64,000 bases of DNA from assembly GCF_010727945.1 (NCBI RefSeq), contig NZ_AP022569.1, forward strand, positions 4,402,001 through 4,466,000, in the 5' to 3' direction. Below the pieces are notes generated by a model. It had not been told where the DNA came from, made no database searches, and was given only the letters and a program-made list of their open reading frames with translations. This DNA comes from Mycobacterium cookii. Its GTDB lineage: Bacteria > Actinomycetota > Actinomycetes > Mycobacteriales > Mycobacteriaceae. The translations under genes were made by a program, and so were the position numbers. Positions 16,059-24,773 of the stretch are shown piece by piece. Every line of letters begins with the position of its first letter. The first letter of the stretch is position 1.

Positions 16059-16784
16059 TTACCCACCCATCAGCGTTCGCCACTGGTCAAGGTTAGCCAC
16101 TCGATAGACGTAATTCGACCGCTTCACCTCCGATAGTGACGCACTCGGCTCAGCCGAATACCAATGACCCGGAAATACCGTCGGATCGCCCGGAAGCTTT
16201 GCCAGCTTTTGCAGACTGCGGAATATTTCGTCGGAATCGCCGCCGGGAAAGTCGGTGCGCCCGCAGCCCTCCAGGAACAGGGTGTCGCCGGCAACCAACC
16301 GGCCGTCGAGCAGAAAGCACTGGCTACCCGGCGTGTGCCCGGGGGTATGCAGCAACTCGATGTCGATGGCGCCGACGCTGACCTTGTCACCGTTCTCATG
16401 CGAAGTGAGATCACTCATCGGGATCCCGGTGATCCGCGAGACATAAAGCGCTTCTTGCGAATTGACGTGGACCGGGACGCTGACTCGTTCGAGCAACTCG
16501 GCCAGCCCCTTGAGCTCGAAGCCCATCATCGAGCCGCCGACGTGGTCGGGGTGGTGGTGGGTGACCAGCACGCCGGACAGGTGCATCCCGTCGGCCTCGA
16601 GCGCGTCGACCAGGTCGCCGGCCGCGTAGGCCGGGTCGACCACGACGCAGTCACCGGTTTGCCGGTCGCCGATCAGATACGCGAAGTTGCGCATCTGCGC
16701 TGCGATCCCGTCGCCTTGGGCGAAGTCGCGTCCAGAGAGCAGTTGGCGGAAGTACAGCCGGTCCCCAGAAGAGAAGTCAGACAC
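16059..16784 (-). CDS. Metallo-beta-lactamase fold hydrolase, glyoxalase II-like (241 aa)
   Basis: The zinc-binding THHHPDH motif is present near residue 75, with LLHTPGHTPGS, GDTLFLEGCGRTDFPGGD and FPGHWYS supplying the remaining ligands. These match hydroxyacylglutathione-hydrolase-like enzymes; mycobacteria use mycothiol, so a mycothiol or other thioester is the likelier substrate. It starts at GTG. Corresponds in position to Rv0634c, divergent from the tRNA cluster. Confidence 0.88.
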   Translation of the reverse strand: MSDFSSGDRLYFRQLLSGRDFAQGDGIAAQMRNFAYLIGDRQTGDCVVVDPAYAAGDLVDALEADGMHLSGVLVTHHHPDHVGGSMMGFELKGLAELLERVSVPVHVNSQEALYVSRITGIPMSDLTSHENGDKVSVGAIDIELLHTPGHTPGSQCFLLDGRLVAGDTLFLEGCGRTDFPGGDSDEIFRSLQKLAKLPGDPTVFPGHWYSAEPSASLSEVKRSNYVYRVANLDQWRTLMGG

Positions 16785-16848
16785 CCGCTCAGCGTAGACC
16801 GGAGCCCGGCGCCGAGTGGGCCCGGCAATCCTGGTGAAACCTCATCGT

Positions 16849-16878
16849 TTGGTGCGCTAGCAGACCAGGCTGTACCCT
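16849..16878 (+). promoter_or_regulatory. Candidate SigA promoter for the tRNA-rpmG cluster
   Basis: TTGGTG (16849-16854) and TACCCT (16873-16878) are separated by 18 bp, placing a start near 16885, about 37 nt before tRNA-Thr. The -10 fits the mycobacterial TANNNT pattern. Position is the main argument. Confidence 0.4.
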
Positions 16879-16921
16879 CTTTTAGGCCCGAGGCGTGACC
16901 CAATTGGTCGCTACGGGTGAG

Positions 16922-16994
16922 GCCCCCTTAGCTCAGTCGGTAGAGCGTTTCCATGGTAAGGAAAAGGTCAACGGTTCGATTCCGTTAGGGGGCT
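16922..16994 (+). tRNA. tRNA-Thr (GGT)
   Basis: Cloverleaf is readable. The acceptor stem GCCCCCT pairs with AGGGGGC at 16987-16993; D arm is GCTC/GAGC; anticodon stem is TTTCC/GGAAA with loop ATGGTAA, giving anticodon GGT at 16955-16957. No CCA is encoded. Confidence 0.95.
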
Positions 16995-17029
16995 CGGCGG
17001 ACGCCGAGCAGTTGGGCAGCGCGCAGCGA

Positions 17030-17103
<74 letters not shown>

Positions 17104-17138
17104 CAAGAGAACAACGACCACCGGAAAAGAGAACTGAC

Positions 17139-17306
17139 GTGGCCTCCAGTACAGACGTACGGCCCAAGATCACCTTGGCGTGCGAGGTGTGTAAACACCG
17201 CAACTACATCACCAAGAAGAACCGCCGCAACGACCCCGACCGGCTCGAGCTGAAGAAGTTCTGCCCGAACTGCGGCAAGCACCAAGCTCACCGCGAGACG
17301 CGCTAG
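17139..17306 (+). CDS. rpmG: 50S ribosomal protein L33 (55 aa)
   Basis: Short gene starting at GTG 35 nt after tRNA-Met. The product opens [20 protein letters not shown] and ends in [14 protein letters not shown]. Both CxxC pairs are intact, so this is the zinc-binding (C+) form of L33, not the zinc-free paralogue expressed during zinc starvation. It matches Mtb rpmG2 in position, just upstream of hadA. Confidence 0.93.
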
Positions 17307-17358
17307 CGACTTCCCGCGAGCAAATATTCATCAGTCTGACTAGGTAGGTTCCAGAGCT

Positions 17359-17838
17359 GTGTCGTCGTTGGGTCAAAACGTCATCGGAAAGCGGTTCCGG
17401 TACCCCGACCACTACATTGTGGAGCGGGAGAAGATCCGGGAGTACGCCGTCGCGGTCAAGAACGATGATCCGGTGTTCTTCGAAGAAAAGGCGGCCGCGG
17501 AGCTGGGTTACGCCGGCCTGACCGCTCCACTGACCTTCATCTCGGTGTTCGGATACAAAGCTGTCGCGGCATTTTTCGAGTGGGCCAATATCGAGACCCA
17601 CGACGCCCAGGTCGTTCAGGTCGACCAGGCGCTGAAGTTTTTCGCGCCGATCGTGGTGGGCGATCGCCTGTACTGCGACGTGGAGATCGAATCGGTTCGG
17701 CGCGCGCACGGGACCGACATCATCATGACGAAGCAGACCATCACCAACGAGATGGGTGAGGTCCTACAGGAGACTTACACGACCCTGGCGGGTCGTGCCG
17801 AAGAGGGAGAAGAGGGCTTCAAGCATGCCACTGCGTGA
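17359..17838 (+). CDS. hadA: (3R)-hydroxyacyl-ACP dehydratase subunit HadA (159 aa)
   Basis: Regulatory or substrate-binding subunit of the FAS-II dehydratase that removes water during mycolic acid elongation; pairs with HadB. It has a hot-dog fold with an N-terminal MaoC-like segment (YPDHYIVEREKIREYAVAV), and lacks the Asp-x4-His hydratase motif, as HadA and HadC do. GTG start, opening MSSLGQNVIGKRF. It overlaps hadB by 14 nt, so the subunits should be made together. Confidence 0.94.
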   Translation: MSSLGQNVIGKRFRYPDHYIVEREKIREYAVAVKNDDPVFFEEKAAAELGYAGLTAPLTFISVFGYKAVAAFFEWANIETHDAQVVQVDQALKFFAPIVVGDRLYCDVEIESVRRAHGTDIIMTKQTITNEMGEVLQETYTTLAGRAEEGEEGFKHATA

Positions 17839-18253
17839 GTTCGATTCGGTGAAGGTGGGTGACCAGCTTCCGGAGAAGATCTACCCGCTGACCCGGCAAG
17901 ACCTGGTCAACTACGCGGGCGTGTCGGGAGACCTCAACCCGATTCACTGGGATGACGAGATCGCCAAGGTTGTCGGGCTGGACACCGTGATCGCTCATGG
18001 GATGTTGACCATGGGCCTGGGCGGCGGCTTCGTCACCTCGTGGGTCGGCGATCCCGGGGCGGTCACCGAGTACAACGTGCGGTTCACCGCGGTGGTACCG
18101 GTGCCCAACGACGGCAAGGGCGCCGAGATCGTGTTCAGCGGCAAGGTGAAGTCCGTCGACCCGGAGAGCAAGTCGGTGACGATCGCGCTGACGGCCACCA
18201 CCGACGGTAAGAAGATCTTCGGCCGAGCGATTGCTTCGGCGAAGTTGGCGTAA
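17825..18253 (+). CDS. hadB: (3R)-hydroxyacyl-ACP dehydratase catalytic subunit HadB (142 aa)
   Basis: Catalytic subunit shared by the HadAB and HadBC dehydratases of FAS-II. The hydratase-2 motif YAGVSGDLNPIHWDD contains Asp36 and His41. The ATG at 17825 gives a 142-residue protein starting MPLREFDSVKVGDQLPEK, essentially the Mtb HadB sequence and length. hadC begins 2 nt after the stop. Essential in mycobacteria and associated with thiacetazone and isoxyl action by established knowledge. Confidence 0.96.
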   Translation: MPLREFDSVKVGDQLPEKIYPLTRQDLVNYAGVSGDLNPIHWDDEIAKVVGLDTVIAHGMLTMGLGGGFVTSWVGDPGAVTEYNVRFTAVVPVPNDGKGAEIVFSGKVKSVDPESKSVTIALTATTDGKKIFGRAIASAKLA

Positions 18254-18255
18254 CG

Positions 18256-18756
18256 GTGGCGATCAACACCGACATCCTGGGCATGGTCTGGGACTACCCG
18301 GACAGCTACGAGGTCGGCCGGGAAAAAGTGCGCGAATTCGCCAGGTCGGTCAAGGCCGAGGATCCGGCCTGTCTGGAAGAGGGGGCGGCCGCCGAACTCG
18401 GGTATGACGGCATCGTCGCGCCGCCGACATTCGTCACCATCCTCGGGAAGCTGGTCCAGGCGGACTTCATGCGGAAGGTCGACACCGGCTACGAAACGTT
18501 GCAGATGGTTCAGGTCGACCAACGCTTCGTCTTCCACAAGCCGATCCTCGCGGGAGACGTGCTGCATGCCCGGATGGAAATCGAGTCCGTCGTCGAGCGC
18601 TTCGGCGCCGACATCGTCGTCACCAGAAACACGTTGATCAACCAGCAGGGCGAACTCGTAATGGAGTCCTACACCACGGTGATGGGCCACGAGGGCGACA
18701 ACTCGATCAATCTCAAATGGGACAAGGAGTCGGGGCAGATCGTCAGGACGGCGTGA
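18256..18756 (+). CDS. hadC: (3R)-hydroxyacyl-ACP dehydratase subunit HadC (166 aa)
   Basis: Paralogue of HadA that pairs with HadB for later, longer-chain mycolate cycles. It shares the YPDSYEVGREKVREFARSV opening and a matching C-terminal half (VQVDQRFVFHKPILAGDVL), again without the catalytic Asp-His pair. GTG start directly after hadB. A tRNA-Trp and the secE-nusG genes follow. Confidence 0.95.
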   Translation: MAINTDILGMVWDYPDSYEVGREKVREFARSVKAEDPACLEEGAAAELGYDGIVAPPTFVTILGKLVQADFMRKVDTGYETLQMVQVDQRFVFHKPILAGDVLHARMEIESVVERFGADIVVTRNTLINQQGELVMESYTTVMGHEGDNSINLKWDKESGQIVRTA

Positions 18757-18891
18757 TTAGTACCTGAGACTTTCTCCGTTGTACACTCGGACCTCGGGGT
18801 TTTCCCATTACCAGCGTGTTTTCCTTCGAAGTTGGAGAGTGCGCGCGTCAATGAAGCCCCGGCACGCGCAGGTTGGCCTGCCAACCAGCGA

Positions 18892-18964
<73 letters not shown>

Positions 18965-19022
18965 CTGATGGTGGACACTGGAAGGTGATCACCCCGCACG
19001 ACATGGAACGAAGGAGCATGCG

Positions 19023-19463
19023 GTGAGCGACGAACGCAACGATGCCGACGCCGCAGCCGACGGCGGCGGAACCGACGACACGCAAGGCGGTCGGACGGCC
19101 GTTGTGACGCGGCCGCAGCGACCCAGCGGAAAGCGGTCCCGTCACAGGGCTGACGACGCCGACAGCTCCGGCGCGGTCGAGCTCACTGACAGCGACGCCG
19201 ACGACGCGACGGGCAAGAAAGCCAAGAAGGCGAAGAAAGCCAAGGCGTCGGGCAAGGCCGGCGAAGAGTCGACCAACCCGATCGTCTTCGTCATCACCTA
19301 CCTGCGCCAGGTTGTCGCCGAGCTGCGCAAAGTGATCTGGCCGAACCGCAAGCAGATGGGTACGTACACCTCGGTGGTGTTGGCGTTCCTGGTGTTCATG
19401 GTGACGTTGATCAGCGTGGTGGACCTGGGCTTGGCCAAGCTAGTGCTCCTGGTGTTCGGCTGA
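19023..19463 (+). CDS. secE: Preprotein translocase subunit SecE (146 aa)
   Basis: Essential SecYEG subunit. The conserved SecE part is the last 65 residues: amphipathic [20 protein letters not shown] and one membrane helix. An 80-residue acidic and then Lys-rich N-terminal extension ([17 protein letters not shown]) precedes it, as in other actinobacteria. AAGGAG lies 6 nt before the GTG start. Confidence 0.94.
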   Translation: MSDERNDADAAADGGGTDDTQGGRTAVVTRPQRPSGKRSRHRADDADSSGAVELTDSDADDATGKKAKKAKKAKASGKAGEESTNPIVFVITYLRQVVAELRKVIWPNRKQMGTYTSVVLAFLVFMVTLISVVDLGLAKLVLLVFG

Positions 19464-19510
19464 GCCTGGTACAGGCCATCGAGACTGACGTATTGAGGAA
19501 GGACCCATAA

Positions 19511-20290
<780 letters not shown>

Positions 20291-20337
20291 GGAGCGCCGG
20301 AGCAATCCGGCTTTAGAAAGAAGGAACACCAACACTC

Positions 20338-20766
20338 ATGGCCCCGAAGAAGAAGGTCGTCGGGCTGATCAAGCTGCAGATCCAGGCCGGAGCGGCCAAC
20401 CCCGCCCCGCCGGTCGGTCCGGCGCTCGGCCAGCACGGCGTCAACATCATGGAGTTCTGCAAGGCCTACAACGCCGCGACGGAAAGCCAGCGCGGCGACG
20501 TCGTGCCGGTGGAGATAACCGTCTACGAAGACCGCAGCTTCACCTTCGCGCTCAAGACGCCGCCCGCGGCACGGCTGCTGCTCAAGGCTGCCGGCGTCGC
20601 CAAGGGGTCGGCCGAGCCGCACACCAACAAGGTCGCCAAGGTCAGCTGGGATCAGGTCCGCGAAATCGCCGAGACCAAAAAGGCCGATCTCAATGCGAAC
20701 GACATCGACGCGGCCGCCAAGATCATCGCCGGCACCGCGCGGTCGATGGGGATCACCGTCGAATAG
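20338..20766 (+). CDS. rplK: 50S ribosomal protein L11 (142 aa)
   Basis: L11, the stalk-base protein contacting 23S rRNA and the GTPase centre. The N-terminal proline-rich linker region ([20 protein letters not shown]) and the C-terminal RNA-binding domain ending [11 protein letters not shown] are intact. AAGAAGGA precedes the ATG. Followed by a 135-nt spacer with a structured RNA candidate before rplA. Confidence 0.97.
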   Translation: MAPKKKVVGLIKLQIQAGAANPAPPVGPALGQHGVNIMEFCKAYNAATESQRGDVVPVEITVYEDRSFTFALKTPPAARLLLKAAGVAKGSAEPHTNKVAKVSWDQVREIAETKKADLNANDIDAAAKIIAGTARSMGITVE

Positions 20767-20816
20767 GCGGAACCCCAACAACTGAATACCCGTGGGAGGG
20801 CCAGCTTCGGCCCGCC

Positions 20817-20862
20817 GTCGGACGACGATGCAGGCCGTCAACGGCCTGAGGAGGAGTCCGAC
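20817..20862 (+). ncRNA. Structured mRNA element before rplA (candidate L1 leader)
   Basis: In the rplK-rplA spacer, GTCGGAC (20817-20823) can pair with GTCCGAC (20856-20862). They enclose a perfect 7-bp hairpin, CAGGCCG and CGGCCTG (20831-20837, 20842-20848) with loop TCAA. The internal loop strands are GACGATG and AGGAGGA, which resembles the helix-asymmetric loop-helix layout of L1 binding sites and includes an SD-like purine run. A separate small hairpin (GGGCC/GGCCC, 20798-20813) precedes it. The pairing is seen; L1 binding is inferred. Confidence 0.45.
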
Positions 20863-20901
20863 AAAATCCAACCACAACCCAACATCAGATTGGATGAACG
20901 A

Positions 20902-21609
20902 ATGAGCAAGAACAGCAAGGCATATCGCGCCGCGGCCGAGAAGGTGGACCGCGACAATCTCTACACCCCGCTGCAGGCCGCCAAGCTGGCCAAGGAGACG
21001 TCGTCGACCAAGCAGGACTCGACCGTGGAGGTGGCCATCCGACTCGGCGTCGACCCCCGCAAGGCCGACCAGATGGTCCGCGGCACGGTCAACCTGCCGC
21101 ACGGCACCGGTAAGACCGCCCGCGTCGCGGTGTTCGCCGTAGGTGAAAAGGCCGAAGAGGCAGCGGCAGCCGGCGCCGACGTGGTCGGCAGCGACGACCT
21201 GATCGAGAAGATCCAGGGCGGCTTCTTGGACTTCGACGCCGCGATCGCCACCCCGGACCAGATGGCCAAGGTCGGCCGCATCGCGCGCATCCTCGGGCCG
21301 CGTGGTCTGATGCCGAACCCGAAGACCGGAACCGTCACGCCGGACATCACCAAGGCGGTGTCGGACATCAAGGGCGGCAAGATCAACTTCCGGGTGGACA
21401 AGCAGGCCAACCTGCACTTCGTCATCGGCAAGGCATCGTTCGACGAGAAGGCGCTCGCCGAGAACTACGGCGCGGCGATCGACGAGGTGCTGCGGCACAA
21501 GCCGTCGTCGTCGAAGGGTCGCTACCTGAAGAAGATCACCGTGTCGACGACCACCGGCCCGGGCATCCCGGTCGACCCGGCGGTCACGCGTAACTTCGCC
21601 GAGGCGTAA
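20902..21609 (+). CDS. rplA: 50S ribosomal protein L1 (235 aa)
   Basis: L1 stalk protein of the 50S subunit. The ATG at 20902 gives [19 protein letters not shown] and the same 235-residue length as Mtb L1; a TTG at 20890 would add four residues. Signature [19 protein letters not shown] is present. The Shine-Dalgarno is weak (GGAT). Ends the secE-nusG-rplKA block at a strong terminator. Confidence 0.96.
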   Translation: MSKNSKAYRAAAEKVDRDNLYTPLQAAKLAKETSSTKQDSTVEVAIRLGVDPRKADQMVRGTVNLPHGTGKTARVAVFAVGEKAEEAAAAGADVVGSDDLIEKIQGGFLDFDAAIATPDQMAKVGRIARILGPRGLMPNPKTGTVTPDITKAVSDIKGGKINFRVDKQANLHFVIGKASFDEKALAENYGAAIDEVLRHKPSSSKGRYLKKITVSTTTGPGIPVDPAVTRNFAEA

Positions 21610-21616
21610 GGACGTT

Positions 21617-21651
21617 TACCGTTCCCCGACAGTCGCTGCCGGGGAACGGTA
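21617..21651 (+). terminator. Rho-independent-like terminator after rplA
   Basis: A perfect 12-bp inverted repeat, TACCGTTCCCCG (21617-21628) and CGGGGAACGGTA (21640-21651), with an 11-nt loop, lies 8 nt after rplA. No long T tract follows, as is usual for mycobacterial terminators. It separates rplA from the acyl-AMP ligase gene. Confidence 0.8.
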
Positions 21652-21662
21652 CCCCTATCTCT

Positions 21663-21675
21663 TAGAATCTCCTCA
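21663..21675 (+). promoter_or_regulatory. Promoter giving a leaderless acyl-AMP ligase mRNA
   Basis: TAGAAT at 21663-21668 sits exactly at -12 to -7 relative to the A of the ATG at 21675. No Shine-Dalgarno lies before the ATG. Both facts fit a leaderless transcript starting at the initiation codon, common in mycobacteria. The -35 region overlaps the terminator arm and is not recognisable. Confidence 0.55.
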
Positions 21676-23543
21676 TGGCAGACGCCTTTAGGAATGAGGG
21701 CAGTCGGTTCGACCGGCCGGAGTTGACCGACTACCTCGACGCGGACGGATCCATCGTCCTGCCCGACGGTGTCAGCCTGGTGACATTTCTGGACCGGCAC
21801 ATCGACAGCGTCGGTGATGCCGTCGCGTACCGCTACCTCGACTACTCCCACGACGCCGACGGCACTGTGATCGAGCTGACCTGGGGACAGCTGGGCACCA
21901 GGCTGCGCGCCATCGGCGCTCGGCTGCAGCAGGTGACCACCCGCGGCGACCGGGTGGCGATCTTGGCGCCGCAGGGCATCGACTACATCGTCGGCTTCTT
22001 CGCCGCGATCAAGGCCGGCGACATCGCGGTGCCGTTGTTCGCGCCGGAGTTTCCAGGCCACGCCGAGCGACTCGACGCGGTGTTGAGCGACGCCAAGCCG
22101 TCGGTGGTCTTGACAACCGCTGCGGCGGCCGCGGCCGTTGCGGACTTTGTCCGCTCGCTTCCGCGCGACAGCAGACCGCGGATCATCGCGATCGACGAAG
22201 TCCCTGACTCGGTCGGTGCCACTTATCAGCCGGTTCGGCTCGACACCGACGACATCGCCTACCTGCAGTACACCTCGGGGTCCACCCGAGCCCCGGTCGG
22301 CGTGGAGATCACTCACCGCGCGATCGGTACCAACGTGCTGCAGATGGTGATCTCGACCGGAATCGACTGGGACATCCGAAGCGTCAGCTGGCTGCCGCTC
22401 TACCACGACATGGGTCTGCTGATGATCGTGTGCGTGGCGGTGTTCGGCACCCAGGTCACGCTGATGTCGCCGGCCGCATTCGTCCGCCGGCCGCAACGCT
22501 GGATTCGCCGGCTGGCCGCGGAGTCCAAGCACGGCCCCACGTTCGCCGCGGCCCCGAACTTCGCCTTCGAATTGTCCGTCGAGCGAGGGCTGCCCGACGA
22601 GGGTGAGGACCTCGACCTGACCAACGTCGTCTCGCTGATCAACGGCTCGGAGCCGGTGCGGATCACCTCGATGGAGAAGTTCAACACGGCGTTCGCGCCC
22701 TACGGTCTGCCAAGCACGGCGATCAAACCGTCCTACGGCATGGCCGAGGCGACCTTGTTCGTCTCGACCATCGACCTCTCCGCCGCGGCCACCGTCGTCT
22801 ATCTGGACCGTGAGCAGCTAGGTGCCGGGCATGCGGTCCCGGTCCCGCGCGACGCGCCCAACGCGATCGCATCGGTCGGCTGCGGTCGAATCGCCCGCAG
22901 CCAGTGGGGCGTCATCGTCGACACCGAGACCGAGGCGGAGCTGCCCGACGGCGAGGTCGGCGAGATCTGGTTGCACGGCAACAACATCGGCCGAGGCTAC
23001 TGGGGCCGCCGCGAAGAGACCAACCAGGTGTTCGGCAACAAGCTGCAGCGCCGACTGGCGACCGGCAGCCACGCCGAGGGTGCGCCGAGCGATGCCACCT
23101 GGCTACGGACCGGCGACCTCGGTGTCTACATCGGCGGTGAGCTTCACATCACCGGCCGGATCAAGGACCTGATCATCGTCGACGGCCGCAACCACTACCC
23201 GCAGGACATCGAGGCCACTACCGCGGAGGCGTCGCCGAAGGTCCGATCGGGTTATGTGGCAGCGTTTTCGGTGCCGGCCAACGAGGTGCCGGGGGCGTCC
23301 GCCGACGAGGTCGGCGAGCGCGTGGTCATCGTCGCCGAACGAGCGCCGGGCGCCGGCCGAGGTGACCCGCAACCGGTGATCGACGACATCCGCGCCGCGG
23401 TGTCCCGCCGGCACAGCCTGCCCCTGGCCGAGGTACTGCTGGTCGCGGCCGGCGTCATCCCGCGCACCACCAGCGGCAAGCTCGCGCGCCGTGCCTGTCG
23501 CGCCCTCTATCTCAGCGGCGAACTGGGTCACCGCAACCACTAA
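21675..23543 (+). CDS. fadD: Fatty acyl-AMP ligase, FadD32-like (622 aa)
   Basis: ANL-superfamily enzyme that activates a fatty acid as its acyl-adenylate. Core motifs: YLQYTSGSTRAPVGVEITH near residue 195, SYGMAEATLFVST, RTGDLGVYIGGELHITGR, DGRNHYPQDIE and IPRTTSGKLARR, whose Lys is the adenylation lysine. Extended similarity to FadD32 (NGSEPV, AVPLF, GIDYIVGFFAAIKAG) supports the FAAL rather than CoA-ligase type. No polyketide synthase or carrier protein is adjacent, so the acceptor is unknown. Its stop overlaps the convergent sigma-factor stop within CTAA at 23540-23543. Confidence 0.9.
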   Translation: MADAFRNEGSRFDRPELTDYLDADGSIVLPDGVSLVTFLDRHIDSVGDAVAYRYLDYSHDADGTVIELTWGQLGTRLRAIGARLQQVTTRGDRVAILAPQGIDYIVGFFAAIKAGDIAVPLFAPEFPGHAERLDAVLSDAKPSVVLTTAAAAAAVADFVRSLPRDSRPRIIAIDEVPDSVGATYQPVRLDTDDIAYLQYTSGSTRAPVGVEITHRAIGTNVLQMVISTGIDWDIRSVSWLPLYHDMGLLMIVCVAVFGTQVTLMSPAAFVRRPQRWIRRLAAESKHGPTFAAAPNFAFELSVERGLPDEGEDLDLTNVVSLINGSEPVRITSMEKFNTAFAPYGLPSTAIKPSYGMAEATLFVSTIDLSAAATVVYLDREQLGAGHAVPVPRDAPNAIASVGCGRIARSQWGVIVDTETEAELPDGEVGEIWLHGNNIGRGYWGRREETNQVFGNKLQRRLATGSHAEGAPSDATWLRTGDLGVYIGGELHITGRIKDLIIVDGRNHYPQDIEATTAEASPKVRSGYVAAFSVPANEVPGASADEVGERVVIVAERAPGAGRGDPQPVIDDIRAAVSRRHSLPLAEVLLVAAGVIPRTTSGKLARRACRALYLSGELGHRNH

Positions 23544-24766
23544 CCGCCGCACTCGGCGATCCGGCGGCGCAGATAGTCGCGGCCCGGCTCGGAACCGTTG
23601 GACGCCAACGCCGTTCGATACCAGGTGAGCGCGTCGTCGCGCCGTCCGGCTCGTCGCAAGAGGTCGGCGCGCACCGACGCGACGAGGTTGGACCGGGCCA
23701 GCCGTGGATCGTGGGCGACTTTCTCCAGCGCGGCCAGGCCCGCGTCCGGCCCGTCGCGAAAGCCCACCGCCAGGGCCCGGTTGGCGCGTACCACCGGTGA
23801 GTCCGTCATCACCGCCAGCTTGTCGTAGGCGGCACAGATCGCCCGCCAGTCGGTCTGGTCCCACGACGATGCCGTCGCGTGCAGCGCGGCGATCACCGCC
23901 TGCGGTAGGTAGGGTCCGGTCGAACCCTGCGCCAGTCGCAGCCGATTCAGGCCGCGCGCGATCCGGCCGCGGTCCCAGCGCGCGCGGTCCTGCTCCTCCA
24001 GCGGCACCAACGTGCCGTCAGCGTCGACCCGGGTCGACCGTCGCGAATCATGTAGCAGCACAAGGGCGGCCAGCGCGTGGGCTTCCGGCTCGCTCGGCAT
24101 CAGCGTGCACAGCTCCGAGGCCAGCCGGACGCCCTCGTCGCACAGTTCGTCGCGAATCGCCGACGGCCCGGCCGTCGACCAGTAGCCCTCGGTGAACACC
24201 GAATAGATGCAGCCGAGCACGTGCGGCGTGCGTTCGGGCAGCAATTCGGCCGGCGGCACCCGCAGCGGGATGTTCGCGTGTCGCACCTTGGCCTTGGCCC
24301 TGGTAATCCGTTGTCCGACAGCCGTTTCGGTCTGCAGCAGCGCGCGGGCGATCTCGGCGACGGTCAACCCGGACACCAGTCGCAGCGTCAACGCCAGCTG
24401 TGACAGCCGGTCGAGTGCGGGATGTGCACAGGTGAACATCATCCGCAGCTCGTCGTCGCGAACCGGGTGCGGGTCGGCGTGATCGGTGCGAGCCCGGATG
24501 GCCTGGATCTCTTCGACCACGTAGCCCCATTCCTTTCCCGGTCGGACCGATTCGCGGCGCAGCCGGTCGCGAGCGCGGTTGCGCGCCACGGTGAGCACCC
24601 AGCCGCCGGGGTTGTCCGGCACGCGGTCGCGGGGCCATGTTCGCAGCGCCTCGGCGAACGCTTCCTGGACGGCGTCCTCGGCGACCGTGAGATCCCCCGA
24701 CCAACGCGCCAGCGCGGCCACGGCCGGACCCCACTCCCGCCGAAAGACGCCGTCCAGGTCGACCAT
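23540..24766 (-). CDS. ECF42-type RNA polymerase sigma factor with TPR-like C-terminus (408 aa)
   Basis: The sigma-70 region 2 (AEDAVQEAFAEAL, WVLTVARNRARDRLRR) and region 4 (LSQLALTLRLVSGLTVAEIARALL) occupy the first 180 residues. A helical, TPR/DUF6596-like extension of about 220 residues follows (GCIYSVFTEGYWSTAG, ANRALAVGF). This architecture and the adjacent DGPF/YCII gene define the ECF42 group, which has no classical anti-sigma factor; the C-terminal extension is thought to control activity. It starts 7 nt after the upstream YCII gene, so the two form one operon. Confidence 0.9.
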   Translation of the reverse strand: MVDLDGVFRREWGPAVAALARWSGDLTVAEDAVQEAFAEALRTWPRDRVPDNPGGWVLTVARNRARDRLRRESVRPGKEWGYVVEEIQAIRARTDHADPHPVRDDELRMMFTCAHPALDRLSQLALTLRLVSGLTVAEIARALLQTETAVGQRITRAKAKVRHANIPLRVPPAELLPERTPHVLGCIYSVFTEGYWSTAGPSAIRDELCDEGVRLASELCTLMPSEPEAHALAALVLLHDSRRSTRVDADGTLVPLEEQDRARWDRGRIARGLNRLRLAQGSTGPYLPQAVIAALHATASSWDQTDWRAICAAYDKLAVMTDSPVVRANRALAVGFRDGPDAGLAALEKVAHDPRLARSNLVASVRADLLRRAGRRDDALTWYRTALASNGSEPGRDYLRRRIAECGG

Positions 24767-24773
24767 TCGTGGT

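Noticed and set aside
19018..19026. A tiny ATG-CGG-TGA reading frame before secE
   Set aside because: Two codons overlapping the GTG start of secE. It probably arises by chance next to the ribosome site; no evidence of a regulatory leader peptide.
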